A stretch of DNA of 64,000 bases, from positions 434,001 to 498,000 of the forward strand of contig NZ_BCWV01000004.1 of the NCBI RefSeq assembly GCF_001894765.1, read 5' to 3'. The position numbers and the translations under genes were made by a program. Each line of letters begins with the position of its first letter. Positions within the stretch are counted from its first letter, which is position 1. The notes beneath the pieces were generated by a model. The model searched no databases, was not told the origin of the DNA, and saw only the letters and a list, made by a program, of their open reading frames with translations. This DNA is from Rhodococcoides corynebacterioides NBRC 14404 (GTDB lineage: Bacteria; Actinomycetota; Actinomycetes; Mycobacteriales; Mycobacteriaceae). Below, piece after piece: positions 56,874-64,000 of this stretch.

Positions 56874-58135
56874 ACCAGATCGCCCCCACCCCGGACGTGT
56901 TCGAGAACCACGAGTCGCAGGTCCGCAGTTACAGCCGCCAGTGGCCGGCCGTGTTCGACACCGCGCAGGGTTCCTGGATCACCGACGAGAGCGGCAAGCG
57001 CTACCTCGACTTCTTCGCCGGCGCCGGTGCGCTGAACTACGGCCACAACCACCCGGTCCTCAAAACCGCGCTGGTGGAGTACATCCTGCGCGACGGCATC
57101 ACCCACGGCCTCGACATGTCCACCGTGGCCAAGCGCGACTTCCTGACCGCCTTCACCGAGAAGATTCTCGCGCCGCGCGGACTGGACTACAAGGTGCAAT
57201 TCCCCGGCCCCACCGGCACGAACACCGTCGAGGCCGCCCTCAAGCTCGCGCGCAAGGTGACCGGCCGATCGTCGGTCATCAACTTCACCAACGCCTTTCA
57301 CGGAATGACGCTCGGCGCCCTGTCGGTCACCGGCAATTCCATGAAGCGCGCCGGGGCCGGCATTCCCCTGGTGCACGCGACCCCGATGCCGTTCGACAAC
57401 TACTTCGGCGGCGCCACCGACGACTTCCAGTGGATGGAGCGGGTGCTCGACGATTCCGGCAGCGGCATCAACCGTCCTGCCGCGGTCATCGTCGAGACCA
57501 TCCAGGGCGAGGGCGGCGTGAACGTCGCCCGCGCCGAGTGGCTGCAGGCCCTCGCCGAGCTGCTGAAGCGCCGCGACATCCTCCTCATCGTCGACGACGT
57601 CCAGATGGGCGTCGGCCGCACCGGCCAGTTCTTCTCGTTCGAGGAGGCCGGCATCGTGCCGGACATCGTCACGTTGTCGAAGTCCATCGGTGGTTACGGA
57701 ATGCCCATGGCGCTCACCCTGATTCGCCCCGACCTCGACGTGTGGGGACCGGGTGAACACAACGGCACCTTCCGCGGCAACAACCCCGCCTTCGTCACCA
57801 GCACCGCGGCGATCGAGCACTTCTGGTCCGACGACACCTTCGAGAAGGAGATCCTCGCGAAGGGCGAGCGCATTCGTGCCGCGTTCACCGACCTCGCCGA
57901 TCGCTACGAGGGCGTGAGCACCCGCGGCCGCGGCATGGTGCACGGCCTCGTCTTCGCCGACGGTGACCTCGCCGGCAAGGTGACCTCCATGGCCTACGAC
58001 CAGGGTCTGCTCGCCGAGACGTCCGGCCCGTCGGACGAGGTGGTCAAGCTTCTCCCGCCGCTGACCATCTCCGAGGAGGACCTCGACCACGGTCTGTCGA
58101 TCCTGCGCCAGGCCACCGAGACCGTCTGCTCCTGA
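56870..58135 (+). CDS. ectB: Diaminobutyrate-2-oxoglutarate transaminase
   Basis: This 421-residue class III PLP aminotransferase converts aspartate semialdehyde to diaminobutyrate, the first ectoine step. The PLP Lys is in VTLSKSIGGYG, preceded by the cofactor Asp region LLIVDDVQMGVGRTG. It starts at ATG 56870 after GGAGACC, overlapping ectA. Confidence 0.96.
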   Translation: MNQIAPTPDVFENHESQVRSYSRQWPAVFDTAQGSWITDESGKRYLDFFAGAGALNYGHNHPVLKTALVEYILRDGITHGLDMSTVAKRDFLTAFTEKILAPRGLDYKVQFPGPTGTNTVEAALKLARKVTGRSSVINFTNAFHGMTLGALSVTGNSMKRAGAGIPLVHATPMPFDNYFGGATDDFQWMERVLDDSGSGINRPAAVIVETIQGEGGVNVARAEWLQALAELLKRRDILLIVDDVQMGVGRTGQFFSFEEAGIVPDIVTLSKSIGGYGMPMALTLIRPDLDVWGPGEHNGTFRGNNPAFVTSTAAIEHFWSDDTFEKEILAKGERIRAAFTDLADRYEGVSTRGRGMVHGLVFADGDLAGKVTSMAYDQGLLAETSGPSDEVVKLLPPLTISEEDLDHGLSILRQATETVCS

Positions 58136-58171
58136 CCCCGCGTCGACCCCCAGCGAAAGGAACCGACTTCC

Positions 58172-58570
58172 ATGATCGTGCGCACCACCGACGAGATCAC
58201 CGGCACCGAACGGGACATCGCCAGCGAGGACGGCCAGTGGCGGTCCAAGCGCATCGTCCTCGGCGGCGACCGGGTGGGCTTCTCCTTCCACGAGACCACC
58301 ATCGAGCCGAACACGGTGAACAACTTCCACTACGCCAACCACGTCGAGGCCGTGTGGCTGATCGAGGGCGAGGGCACGCTCACCGATCGTGAGACCGGCG
58401 AGACCTACCCGCTCGGCCCCGGCAGCATGTACCTGCTGAACGGTCACGAGCGGCACACCGTCGAGACCACCACGCGCATGCGCATGCTGTGCGTCTTCAA
58501 CCCGCCCGTCGTCGGCGACGAGCGGCACGACGAGAACGGCGTCTACCCCTTGATCGAGGTCCCTGCCTGA
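58172..58570 (+). CDS. ectC: L-ectoine synthase
   Basis: This 132-residue cupin closes N-acetyl-diaminobutyrate to ectoine. Metal-binding cupin motifs show in FHYANHVEAVWLIEGEG and LLNGHERHTVETT. It lies 36 bp after ectB behind GAAAGGAA. No ectD (ectoine hydroxylase) follows; the next gene is a sirtuin, so the end product is presumably ectoine unless ectD lies elsewhere. Confidence 0.96.
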   Translation: MIVRTTDEITGTERDIASEDGQWRSKRIVLGGDRVGFSFHETTIEPNTVNNFHYANHVEAVWLIEGEGTLTDRETGETYPLGPGSMYLLNGHERHTVETTTRMRMLCVFNPPVVGDERHDENGVYPLIEVPA

Positions 58571-58607
58571 CCCTGTCCGACCCCGGCATCGCCGAACGAG
58601 ACCGCGC

Positions 58608-59468
58608 GTGCGACCTATCCTGGACGAGGTGACCACCGTTTCCCCGTTCTCACCGTCGCAGCGCGGTCTCGTCTCGTTGGACGACGTCCTGTCCCGCGGG
58701 CGCGTCGTCGCTCTCACCGGTGCGGGCATGTCCACCGACTCGGGAATCCCCGACTACCGCGGCCCGGACTCGCCGCCCCGCAACCCCATGACCTTCCAGC
58801 AGTTCATCGGGGACGACGAGTTCCGTCGGCACTACTGGGCCCGGAATCACGTGGGATGGCGCCACATGGATGCGACCCGGCCGAACGCCGGCCACCGTGC
58901 GCTCGCCGAACTCGAGCGGCGCGGCGTCGTGTCCGGCGTCATCACCCAGAACGTCGACATGCTCCACACCAAGGCCGGCAGCCGGAACGTCATCGACCTC
59001 CACGGCGTCTACGGCCGGGTGCGATGCCTGTCCTGCGAGACGCTGATCTCCCGCGTCGCCCTCGACGAGCGGCTCACCGCCGCCAACCCCGGCTTCGTCG
59101 AGTCGGTCGTCGGTGCGGACGGCGTCGAGATCGCACCCGACGCCGATGCCGAGATCTCCAGCACCGCCCACTTCCGCATGGTCGATTGCGACCGGTGCGG
59201 CGGCATCCTCAAGCCGGACATCGTCTACTTCGGCGAGAGCGTGCCCAAGCCCCGTGTCCGGGCGGCGTACGACATGGTCGACGACGCGGCGGCGTTGGTG
59301 GTGCTCGGATCGTCGCTGACGGTGATGTCGGGACTGCGCTTCGTCCGGCGCGCGGCCAAGCACGACAAGCCCGTCGTCATCGTGAACCGCGGCGCCACTC
59401 GGGGCGACGAGTTCGCCGACGACACGGTGCACGCCGGGTGCTCCGAGGTGTTGACGTCGTACCTGTGA
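58608..59468 (+). CDS. Sir2-family NAD-dependent protein deacylase
   Basis: This sirtuin of about 286 residues has the NAD motif GAGMSTDSGIPDYRG, QNVDMLH and the catalytic His in VIDLHG, with a zinc site of two C-x2-C pairs (CLSC and CDRC). It would deacylate lysines or act as a lipoamidase-type enzyme. The start could be GTG 58608 or GTG 58629. The stop overlaps the MFS gene start by 4 bp (GTGA). Confidence 0.9.
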   Translation: MRPILDEVTTVSPFSPSQRGLVSLDDVLSRGRVVALTGAGMSTDSGIPDYRGPDSPPRNPMTFQQFIGDDEFRRHYWARNHVGWRHMDATRPNAGHRALAELERRGVVSGVITQNVDMLHTKAGSRNVIDLHGVYGRVRCLSCETLISRVALDERLTAANPGFVESVVGADGVEIAPDADAEISSTAHFRMVDCDRCGGILKPDIVYFGESVPKPRVRAAYDMVDDAAALVVLGSSLTVMSGLRFVRRAAKHDKPVVIVNRGATRGDEFADDTVHAGCSEVLTSYL

Positions 59469-60706
59469 CGCGCCGCCGCGCCGCGGCAGTGTACAAAAGC
59501 CGCGCCGCGGCGGTGTCGACGAGCCGCGCCGCCGCGGTTGCGCTGATCTTCTTCGTCAACGGCGCCGTCCTCGGCAACTGGGGTCCGCGCATCCCGGCGA
59601 TCGCCGGTGAGCTCTCCCTCGATGCGGCCACGCTCGGCCTTGCGCTGGCCGGCATGGGCACGGGCGGGCTACTGGCCACTCCGCTGGCGGCGCTGGCCAT
59701 TCGCGCGCGGGGCAGTCGGGTGACCACTCTGGCCTCGGCCACACTGCTGTCCGTCGCGATCGTTCTCCCCGCCCTGGCCGGCACCTGGTGGTCCCTCGGC
59801 CTCGCGTTGATGGTCCTCGGCGCCGCCGACGCCGTGATGGACGTGGCGATGAACGCGCAGGGCGTCCTGGTCGAGAACCGCAGTGGCCGTTCGATTCTCA
59901 ACCGTCTGCACGCCGGATGGAGCGCAGGGGCCGTCACCGGCGGACTCGTCGGAGCGGGCGCCGCAGCACTCGCCGTGCCCGTCGAGCTCCACTTCGCCGT
60001 GGTCGCCACCGTCCTGCTCGCCCTCACCGTCGTCACCGCGCGACACCTCGAACCCGACGCCGGCCGGCGGGGCCCCGACAGCAGGGCACAGCCGGATGGG
60101 TCCGGCCGACAGCGTCGATCCGCCGCGCGTCGTCGGTCGGGCACCGCCGCGGCTCTGGCGCTGCTCGGCGCCCTCGTGTTCGTCTCCTCGCTCGTCGAGG
60201 ACCTCCCCCAGTCCTGGGGCGCGCTGTACGCGACCGACCTCGGGGCAGCACCCGGACCCGCCGGACTCACCGTGGTCGCGTTCTCGACGGCAATGTTCGT
60301 CGGCCGTCTCGTCGGCGACGCCGTGGTGGATCGCGTGGGACGCCATCGCGTCCTGATCGGCGGGGCCGTGGCCATCGCGCTGGCCTTCCTCGCCGCACCG
60401 TGGGTCACCTCCCCCACCGTCGCGGTGGTGATGTTCGCGGTGGCCGGCCTCGGCGCCGCTCCGATCTTCCCGGCTGTGTTCGGCATGGCCGGTGGGCTCC
60501 CCGGCATCGCGGCGGGCACCGCGCTGTCGGTGGTCTCGCTGGTGGCCCGCGTCGGCATCCTCGTGGCCCCGCTCGGGTTCGGCACCCTCGCCGGGCAGGT
60601 CGGATACGGCTGGGCGCTGTGGTCCATGGTGGGAGCCGGACTCGCCGTCGCTGCCCTGGCCGCGGTGCTGCGAGCGCGCACGTCAGCTCACCTGCCGCAG
60701 CGGTAG
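59465..60706 (+). CDS. Major facilitator superfamily transporter
   Basis: This protein of about 413 residues has twelve likely membrane segments, with FFVNGAVLGNWGPRIPAI starting helix 1, the D-R-V-G-R-H-R loop in the second half, and a hydrophilic central loop (about 200-225). It resembles the YbjJ-like subgroup; the substrate is unknown. The N terminus before helix 1 consists of three S-R-A-A-A-V-x-x units encoded by 24-bp repeats, so the true start may be GTG 59465 or a later GTG. It overlaps the convergent DUF222 gene by 24 bp. Confidence 0.87.
   Translation: MTRRRAAAVYKSRAAAVSTSRAAAVALIFFVNGAVLGNWGPRIPAIAGELSLDAATLGLALAGMGTGGLLATPLAALAIRARGSRVTTLASATLLSVAIVLPALAGTWWSLGLALMVLGAADAVMDVAMNAQGVLVENRSGRSILNRLHAGWSAGAVTGGLVGAGAAALAVPVELHFAVVATVLLALTVVTARHLEPDAGRRGPDSRAQPDGSGRQRRSAARRRSGTAAALALLGALVFVSSLVEDLPQSWGALYATDLGAAPGPAGLTVVAFSTAMFVGRLVGDAVVDRVGRHRVLIGGAVAIALAFLAAPWVTSPTVAVVMFAVAGLGAAPIFPAVFGMAGGLPGIAAGTALSVVSLVARVGILVAPLGFGTLAGQVGYGWALWSMVGAGLAVAALAAVLRARTSAHLPQR
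59476..59547 (+). repeat. 24-bp tandem repeats at the MFS gene start
   Basis: Three copies (59476-59499, 59500-59523, 59524-59547) begin CCGCGCCGC and encode S-R-A-A-A-V units ahead of the first membrane helix. They are in frame. Confidence 0.75.
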
Positions 60707-61987
60707 CGGCTGGGCCGGCGGTGTCGACCGGTAGGTGTGGCCGGTGGGGGTGCGGAATTCCACCGTGTGCACGTCGGGGTCCTCGGTTCGGGTGGTGGTC
60801 CACCCGTCGCCTTGCTTGGCGAGGTTGCAGGCGGCGCAGAGGCCGAGGCCGTTGTCGGCGGTGGTCGGTCCGCCGTCCTCGTGCGGTCGGATGTGGTCGT
60901 GGTGGCGGATGGGGGCGTCGCACCACGGGGTGCGGCAGGTCCGGTCGCGCAGGTCGATCAGCCGGGCCAGGCCGGTGGGGAAGCAGCGGGCGACCGATTC
61001 GACGGCGGTGAGCTGCCCGTCGGTGGGGCGGGCGTAGAGCTTGCGGAGGGTCACCGCGGTCTCAGAACCGACGGCGTCGGCGATCCACGCCCGTGCTGCG
61101 GCGGCGGGGATCGGCCCGTATCCGGGCACCTCGGCGGCAGTGTCGCTGCCGCCGAGCAGGGCCTGGTCGGAGATCACGATGTGCACCGCCACCGGTGGGT
61201 TGATGGGGTGGGCGAGGCCGGTGGTGCGTTCGACGAGCAGGTCGGCCATGATCTGGTCGCGGGTGCGGCCGTCGGCGGCGCCGGTGGCGATGAGGGTGTC
61301 GGCGTCGCGGCGCAGGGTGGCCCAGACGCACACGGCGCGGTCCATCGGCAGCAGGGCGCCGAGGTGGGCCATGACGTCCGGGGCGGGGCGGACGGTGACG
61401 CGGCGGTGCCGGGCGCCGCGGGCTTTGCGGCGGACCACGGCGGCGGCGTCGAGTTCGGCGGCCAGCCGGGCGGCCATGGCGACGACGGTGCTGTCGCCTT
61501 TCCCGGTGAGGGTGGTGGGGTCGGCGCAGAGGCGGGCGTCGACGAGGCGGCGGTCGTCGGCGGTCAGGCACGCGGTTTCCCGGACCAGGAGGGTGGCGCG
61601 CCATTCGGAGAGGTCCCCGCGGCGCAGTTGGGCCAGGGTGTGGGGCATCTCGGCGGTGAGGGCTCGGGCGAGGCCGAGGTGGGTGGTGCCGCGGTGGGGG
61701 GAGTCGCGTCGGGCGAGGCCGATCTGGGTGGCGATGCCGGTGTTCCAGCGGGCGGCGGGTCGGCCGGCGTCGCGGCGCTGCCCGCGGATGGTGTCGGCCA
61801 CCCGGGTGGTGAGCACGGCCTGCGCCCCCGCCGCGGCGGCCTTGAGCTCTTCCAGCGCGGTGATGGTGTCGATCGCCGCGGCGGCCCCGTCCTGCACTGC
61901 TTCGCTCACCGCGATGGCGGCGATGCGGGTCAGGAATCGTCGAATGTCGTTCGGCGACAACTCGTCACCGCTCAGAAGTGTGTCCAC
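60683..61987 (-). CDS. DUF222 / HNH endonuclease domain protein (13E12-type)
   Basis: This 434-residue protein has the helical DUF222 domain (about 30-330) and a C-terminal HNH nuclease motif: CRTPWCDAPIRHHDHIRPHE, then GLCAACNLAKQ. Such genes are multi-copy in many actinobacteria and are thought to be mobile or horizontally spread; the role is not known. It starts at ATG 61987 without a strong ribosome site. It stands alone between the MFS gene and proB, where mycobacterial gene order has other genes, so it is a lineage-specific insertion. Confidence 0.88.
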   Translation of the reverse strand: MDTLLSGDELSPNDIRRFLTRIAAIAVSEAVQDGAAAAIDTITALEELKAAAAGAQAVLTTRVADTIRGQRRDAGRPAARWNTGIATQIGLARRDSPHRGTTHLGLARALTAEMPHTLAQLRRGDLSEWRATLLVRETACLTADDRRLVDARLCADPTTLTGKGDSTVVAMAARLAAELDAAAVVRRKARGARHRRVTVRPAPDVMAHLGALLPMDRAVCVWATLRRDADTLIATGAADGRTRDQIMADLLVERTTGLAHPINPPVAVHIVISDQALLGGSDTAAEVPGYGPIPAAAARAWIADAVGSETAVTLRKLYARPTDGQLTAVESVARCFPTGLARLIDLRDRTCRTPWCDAPIRHHDHIRPHEDGGPTTADNGLGLCAACNLAKQGDGWTTTRTEDPDVHTVEFRTPTGHTYRSTPPAQPLPLRQVS

Positions 61988-62001
61988 GTGAATCCCCCCG
62001 A

Positions 62002-62043
62002 ATTCGTGTCACCGACACCATGACACAGGGGTACGACACGAAT
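62002..62043. repeat. Inverted repeat between proB and the DUF222 gene
   Basis: ATTCGTGTC (62002-62010) and GACACGAAT (62035-62043) are perfect 9-bp arms, and an inner GTGTCA/TGACAC pairing is also possible. It lies downstream of proB and just upstream of the DUF222 ATG, so it may be a proB terminator, an operator or a trace of insertion. Confidence 0.55.
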
Positions 62044-62069
62044 CTCCGGGCCGATGCCGCACCCTCCGG

Positions 62070-63173
62070 TCAGACCGCCACGAGGTCGTCGGCATGCACG
62101 ACGGGCCGCCGCGCGTCGGGCGCCAGGTCCGAGGTCGACTTCCCGAGCATTCCGGCCAGCTCGGCCGAGTCGTACGCGACCACCCCACGCGCGACCGGAG
62201 TGCCGTCGTCGGCGTGCAGCGACACCACGTCGCCGGCGTCGAATGTTCCTGTCACCGAGGTGATTCCGGCGGACAACAAGGAGCGCCGCCGCCCGACGAC
62301 CGCCTCGACCGCACCGGCGTCGAGCGTCAGCCCCCCGCTGGTGTCGGCGGCGTGTCGCACCCAGAACCGTCGCGCGGACAGCCGGGTCGGCCGCGCCGCG
62401 AACACCGTGCCGGTCGGCCCACCGGCCAGGGCCGAGGCGGCGTCCGACGCCGCCGCGAGCAACACGGGAACTCCGGCGTCGGCCGCGAGCCGCGCCGCGG
62501 ACAGCTTGGAGGCCATGCCGCCGGTGCCGAGCGCGCCACCGGAACCCGCGACCACGCCGTCGAGATCCTCGGGTCCGTCCACTTCCGGGATCAGGCGCGC
62601 GGCGGGGTCCTTGCGGGGATCACCGTCGTACAGACCGTCGACGTCGGACAGCAGAACCAGCGCGTCCGCGCCCACGAGGTGGGCGACCAGCGCCGCGAGC
62701 CGGTCGTTGTCGCCGAAGCGGATCTCGGTGGTCGCCACGGTGTCGTTCTCGTTGACCACGGCCACCGCGCCGAGCGACCGCAACCGGTCGAGCGTCCGCT
62801 GAGCATTGCGATGGTTGGCGCGACGGGCGATGTCCTCGGCCGTCAACAGCACCTGCCCGACGGTCCGACCGTGGCGGGCGAACGACGTGCCCCACGCGTG
62901 CGCCAACGCCAACTGACCCACGCTCGCCGCAGCCTGCTTGGTGGCCAGATCCCGCGGGCGACGTCGCAACCCGAGGGGGGCCATGCCCGCCCCGATCGCA
63001 CCCGACGAGACGACCACGACGTCCGAGCCGCGACGCATCCGCGCCTCGATGGCGTCGGCCAGGGCGTCGAGACGCCCCACGTCGAGCCCCTCTGCCATCG
63101 AGGTCAGCGCCGACGATCCGATCTTCACCACCACGGACCGTGCGGCCGCGATGGTCTCCCGCGTTCCGGTCAC
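62070..63173 (-). CDS. proB: Glutamate 5-kinase with PUA domain
   Basis: This 367-residue enzyme phosphorylates glutamate for proline synthesis. The kinase domain (about 1-260) shows [22 protein letters not shown] and [12 protein letters not shown]; the C-terminal PUA domain (about 275-367) contains GKSTSDL near its end. It starts at GTG 63173, overlapping the obg stop by 4 bp. Its partner proA is at 44646-45911; they are not in one operon. Confidence 0.96.
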   Translation of the reverse strand: MTGTRETIAAARSVVVKIGSSALTSMAEGLDVGRLDALADAIEARMRRGSDVVVVSSGAIGAGMAPLGLRRRPRDLATKQAAASVGQLALAHAWGTSFARHGRTVGQVLLTAEDIARRANHRNAQRTLDRLRSLGAVAVVNENDTVATTEIRFGDNDRLAALVAHLVGADALVLLSDVDGLYDGDPRKDPAARLIPEVDGPEDLDGVVAGSGGALGTGGMASKLSAARLAADAGVPVLLAAASDAASALAGGPTGTVFAARPTRLSARRFWVRHAADTSGGLTLDAGAVEAVVGRRRSLLSAGITSVTGTFDAGDVVSLHADDGTPVARGVVAYDSAELAGMLGKSTSDLAPDARRPVVHADDLVAV

Positions 63174-64000
63174 TGCTCGTCGGTGTCCAGCCCTCGGCGG
63201 ACCCGACGCGCATGCTTGCGCTCGGCCGCACCGATGCGGTCCACCTGGTCGATACGCGAGTCGGTGCCGCGCCCGGTAAGCGTGACCTCGACGCCCGCGG
63301 GAGTCTGCGGCTCCCAGTCGAAGCTGACGTCGCCGATGGTGACGGGTGCGCCGGGCTGAGCACCCTGCTTGACCAGCTCGTCCTCGACCCCGAGTCGCGC
63401 GAGGCGGTCCGCGAGGTAGCCCACGGCCTCGTCGTTGTCGAACGCGGTCTGCTTGACCCACCGCTCGGGTCGCTCGCCGCGCACGATGAAGCCGCCCGGC
63501 TCGTCGGGATCGGCGATGACACTGAAGCCCGCGCGATCCGTCGCGACCGGCCGAATGACCTGACGACGCGGGGCCGCCTTCGGGTGGTCGCGACGGTACT
63601 GCGCCACCAGCTCGGCCAGGGCGAAGGTCAACGGCCGCAGGCCTTCTCGGCTGACGGCCGAGATGGTGAACACCGGCCATCCCTTGGCCTCGAAATCGGG
63701 GCGCACCATCTCCGCTAGTTCCGCGGCCTCGGGCACGTCGACCTTGTTCAGCACCACGATGCGGGGCCGGTCCGCCAGGTCACCCAGGCTCGCATCGCCC
63801 GACAGCGCGGGCACGTACGCCGCGAGTTCGGCTTCGAGTGCCTCGACGTCCGACACCGGGTCGCGACCGGGATCGAGGGTGGCGCAGTCGACCACGTGGG
63901 CCAGCACGGCGCACCGCTCGAGGTGACGCAGGAAGTCGAGACCGAGCCCCTTGCCCTGGCTCGCACCCGGAATCAGACCCGGCACGTCGGCGACGGTGAA
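63170..64000 (-). CDS. obg: GTPase Obg/CgtA, C-terminal part (partial)
   Basis: The visible 276 residues begin inside the G domain (F-T-V-A-D-V-P-G, the G3 motif, at the window edge). They include [21 protein letters not shown]4 NKVD and the C-terminal OCT domain (about the last 80 residues, [19 protein letters not shown]). Obg takes part in 50S assembly and stress control. The N-terminal Obg fold lies beyond the window. Confidence 0.95.
   Translation of the reverse strand, partial: FTVADVPGLIPGASQGKGLGLDFLRHLERCAVLAHVVDCATLDPGRDPVSDVEALEAELAAYVPALSGDASLGDLADRPRIVVLNKVDVPEAAELAEMVRPDFEAKGWPVFTISAVSREGLRPLTFALAELVAQYRRDHPKAAPRRQVIRPVATDRAGFSVIADPDEPGGFIVRGERPERWVKQTAFDNDEAVGYLADRLARLGVEDELVKQGAQPGAPVTIGDVSFDWEPQTPAGVEVTLTGRGTDSRIDQVDRIGAAERKHARRVRRGLDTDEQ

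Overview
This 64 kb window is high-GC actinobacterial chromosome. Gene order and protein content point to Rhodococcus sensu lato: much of the order follows the M. tuberculosis Rv2357c-Rv2440c interval as I remember it (glyS | smtB-zur | uppS-recO | era-CorC-ybeY-phoH | rsmE-dnaJ2-hrcA | hemW | sirA-cysH | sulfate ABC transporter | GH15 trehalase | lepA | CP-ATPgrasp trio | rpsT | holA-comEC-comEA | octT-gpgP-rsfS-nadD | VWA-MoxR-proA ... proB-obg). No phage, IS element, CRISPR array, rRNA or tRNA gene was seen. The window is almost entirely chromosomal backbone, with a few lineage-specific insertions.

Layout. 1-1,075: first codons of glyS (minus) diverging from the zinc regulators smtB-zur. 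1,094-3,061: cell wall and repair operon recO-uppS-YbjN-like. 3,115-6,111: SRPBCC protein and an FdhF/YdeP-like molybdopterin oxidoreductase. 6,112-6,472: a gene-free, repeat-rich spacer with a long hairpin. 6,473-13,582: ribosome and stress genes era, CorC-like, ybeY, phoH, rsmE, dnaJ, hrcA. 13,671-15,210: a Rv2375-like protein and hemW. 15,347-25,238: assimilatory sulfur region, with a Cys-containing leader peptide ahead of sirA-cysH-cysD-cysN, and a convergent sulfate importer subI-cysT-cysW-cysA preceded by its own leader peptide. 25,326-28,530: small membrane proteins, GH15 trehalase-like enzyme, tandem repeats and a broken DUF559-type gene. 28,531-36,291: lepA, an iron-regulated siderophore-binding lipoprotein, an orphan PemK-like protein, the CP-ATPgrasp / alpha-E / transglutaminase operon, and rpsT. 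36,406-45,911: holA, comEC-comEA, octT-gpgP-rsfS-nadD, VWA-MoxR, proA. 45,997-56,108: old yellow enzyme, TetR/DUF3533 pair, rbsK, RecQ-like helicase coupled to an ABC exporter, SDR-like protein, YhgE/Pip-like protein. 56,310-58,570: ectABC. 58,608-64,000: sirtuin, MFS permease, DUF222/HNH protein, proB and partial obg.

How the genes work together. The sulfur region encodes sulfate uptake (SubI-CysTWA), activation to APS (CysDN), APS reduction (CysH) and sulfite reduction (SirA). Because CysH is of the iron-sulfur APS-reductase type, APS kinase is not needed for cysteine synthesis, which fits the eroded APS-kinase-like tail of CysN. Both sulfur operons appear to start with a leaderless short ORF carrying Cys codons near its end, the arrangement expected of cysteine-responsive attenuators.

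Most notable observations: lepA has no ATG, GTG or TTG upstream of its P-loop and seems to start at an AUC placed 6 nt after a perfect AGGAG; the two leaderless Cys leader peptides; the degenerate APS-kinase domain; and a recurring habit of 21-30 bp GC-rich tandem repeats at gene starts, gene ends and spacers, including one 30-bp family found in two places.
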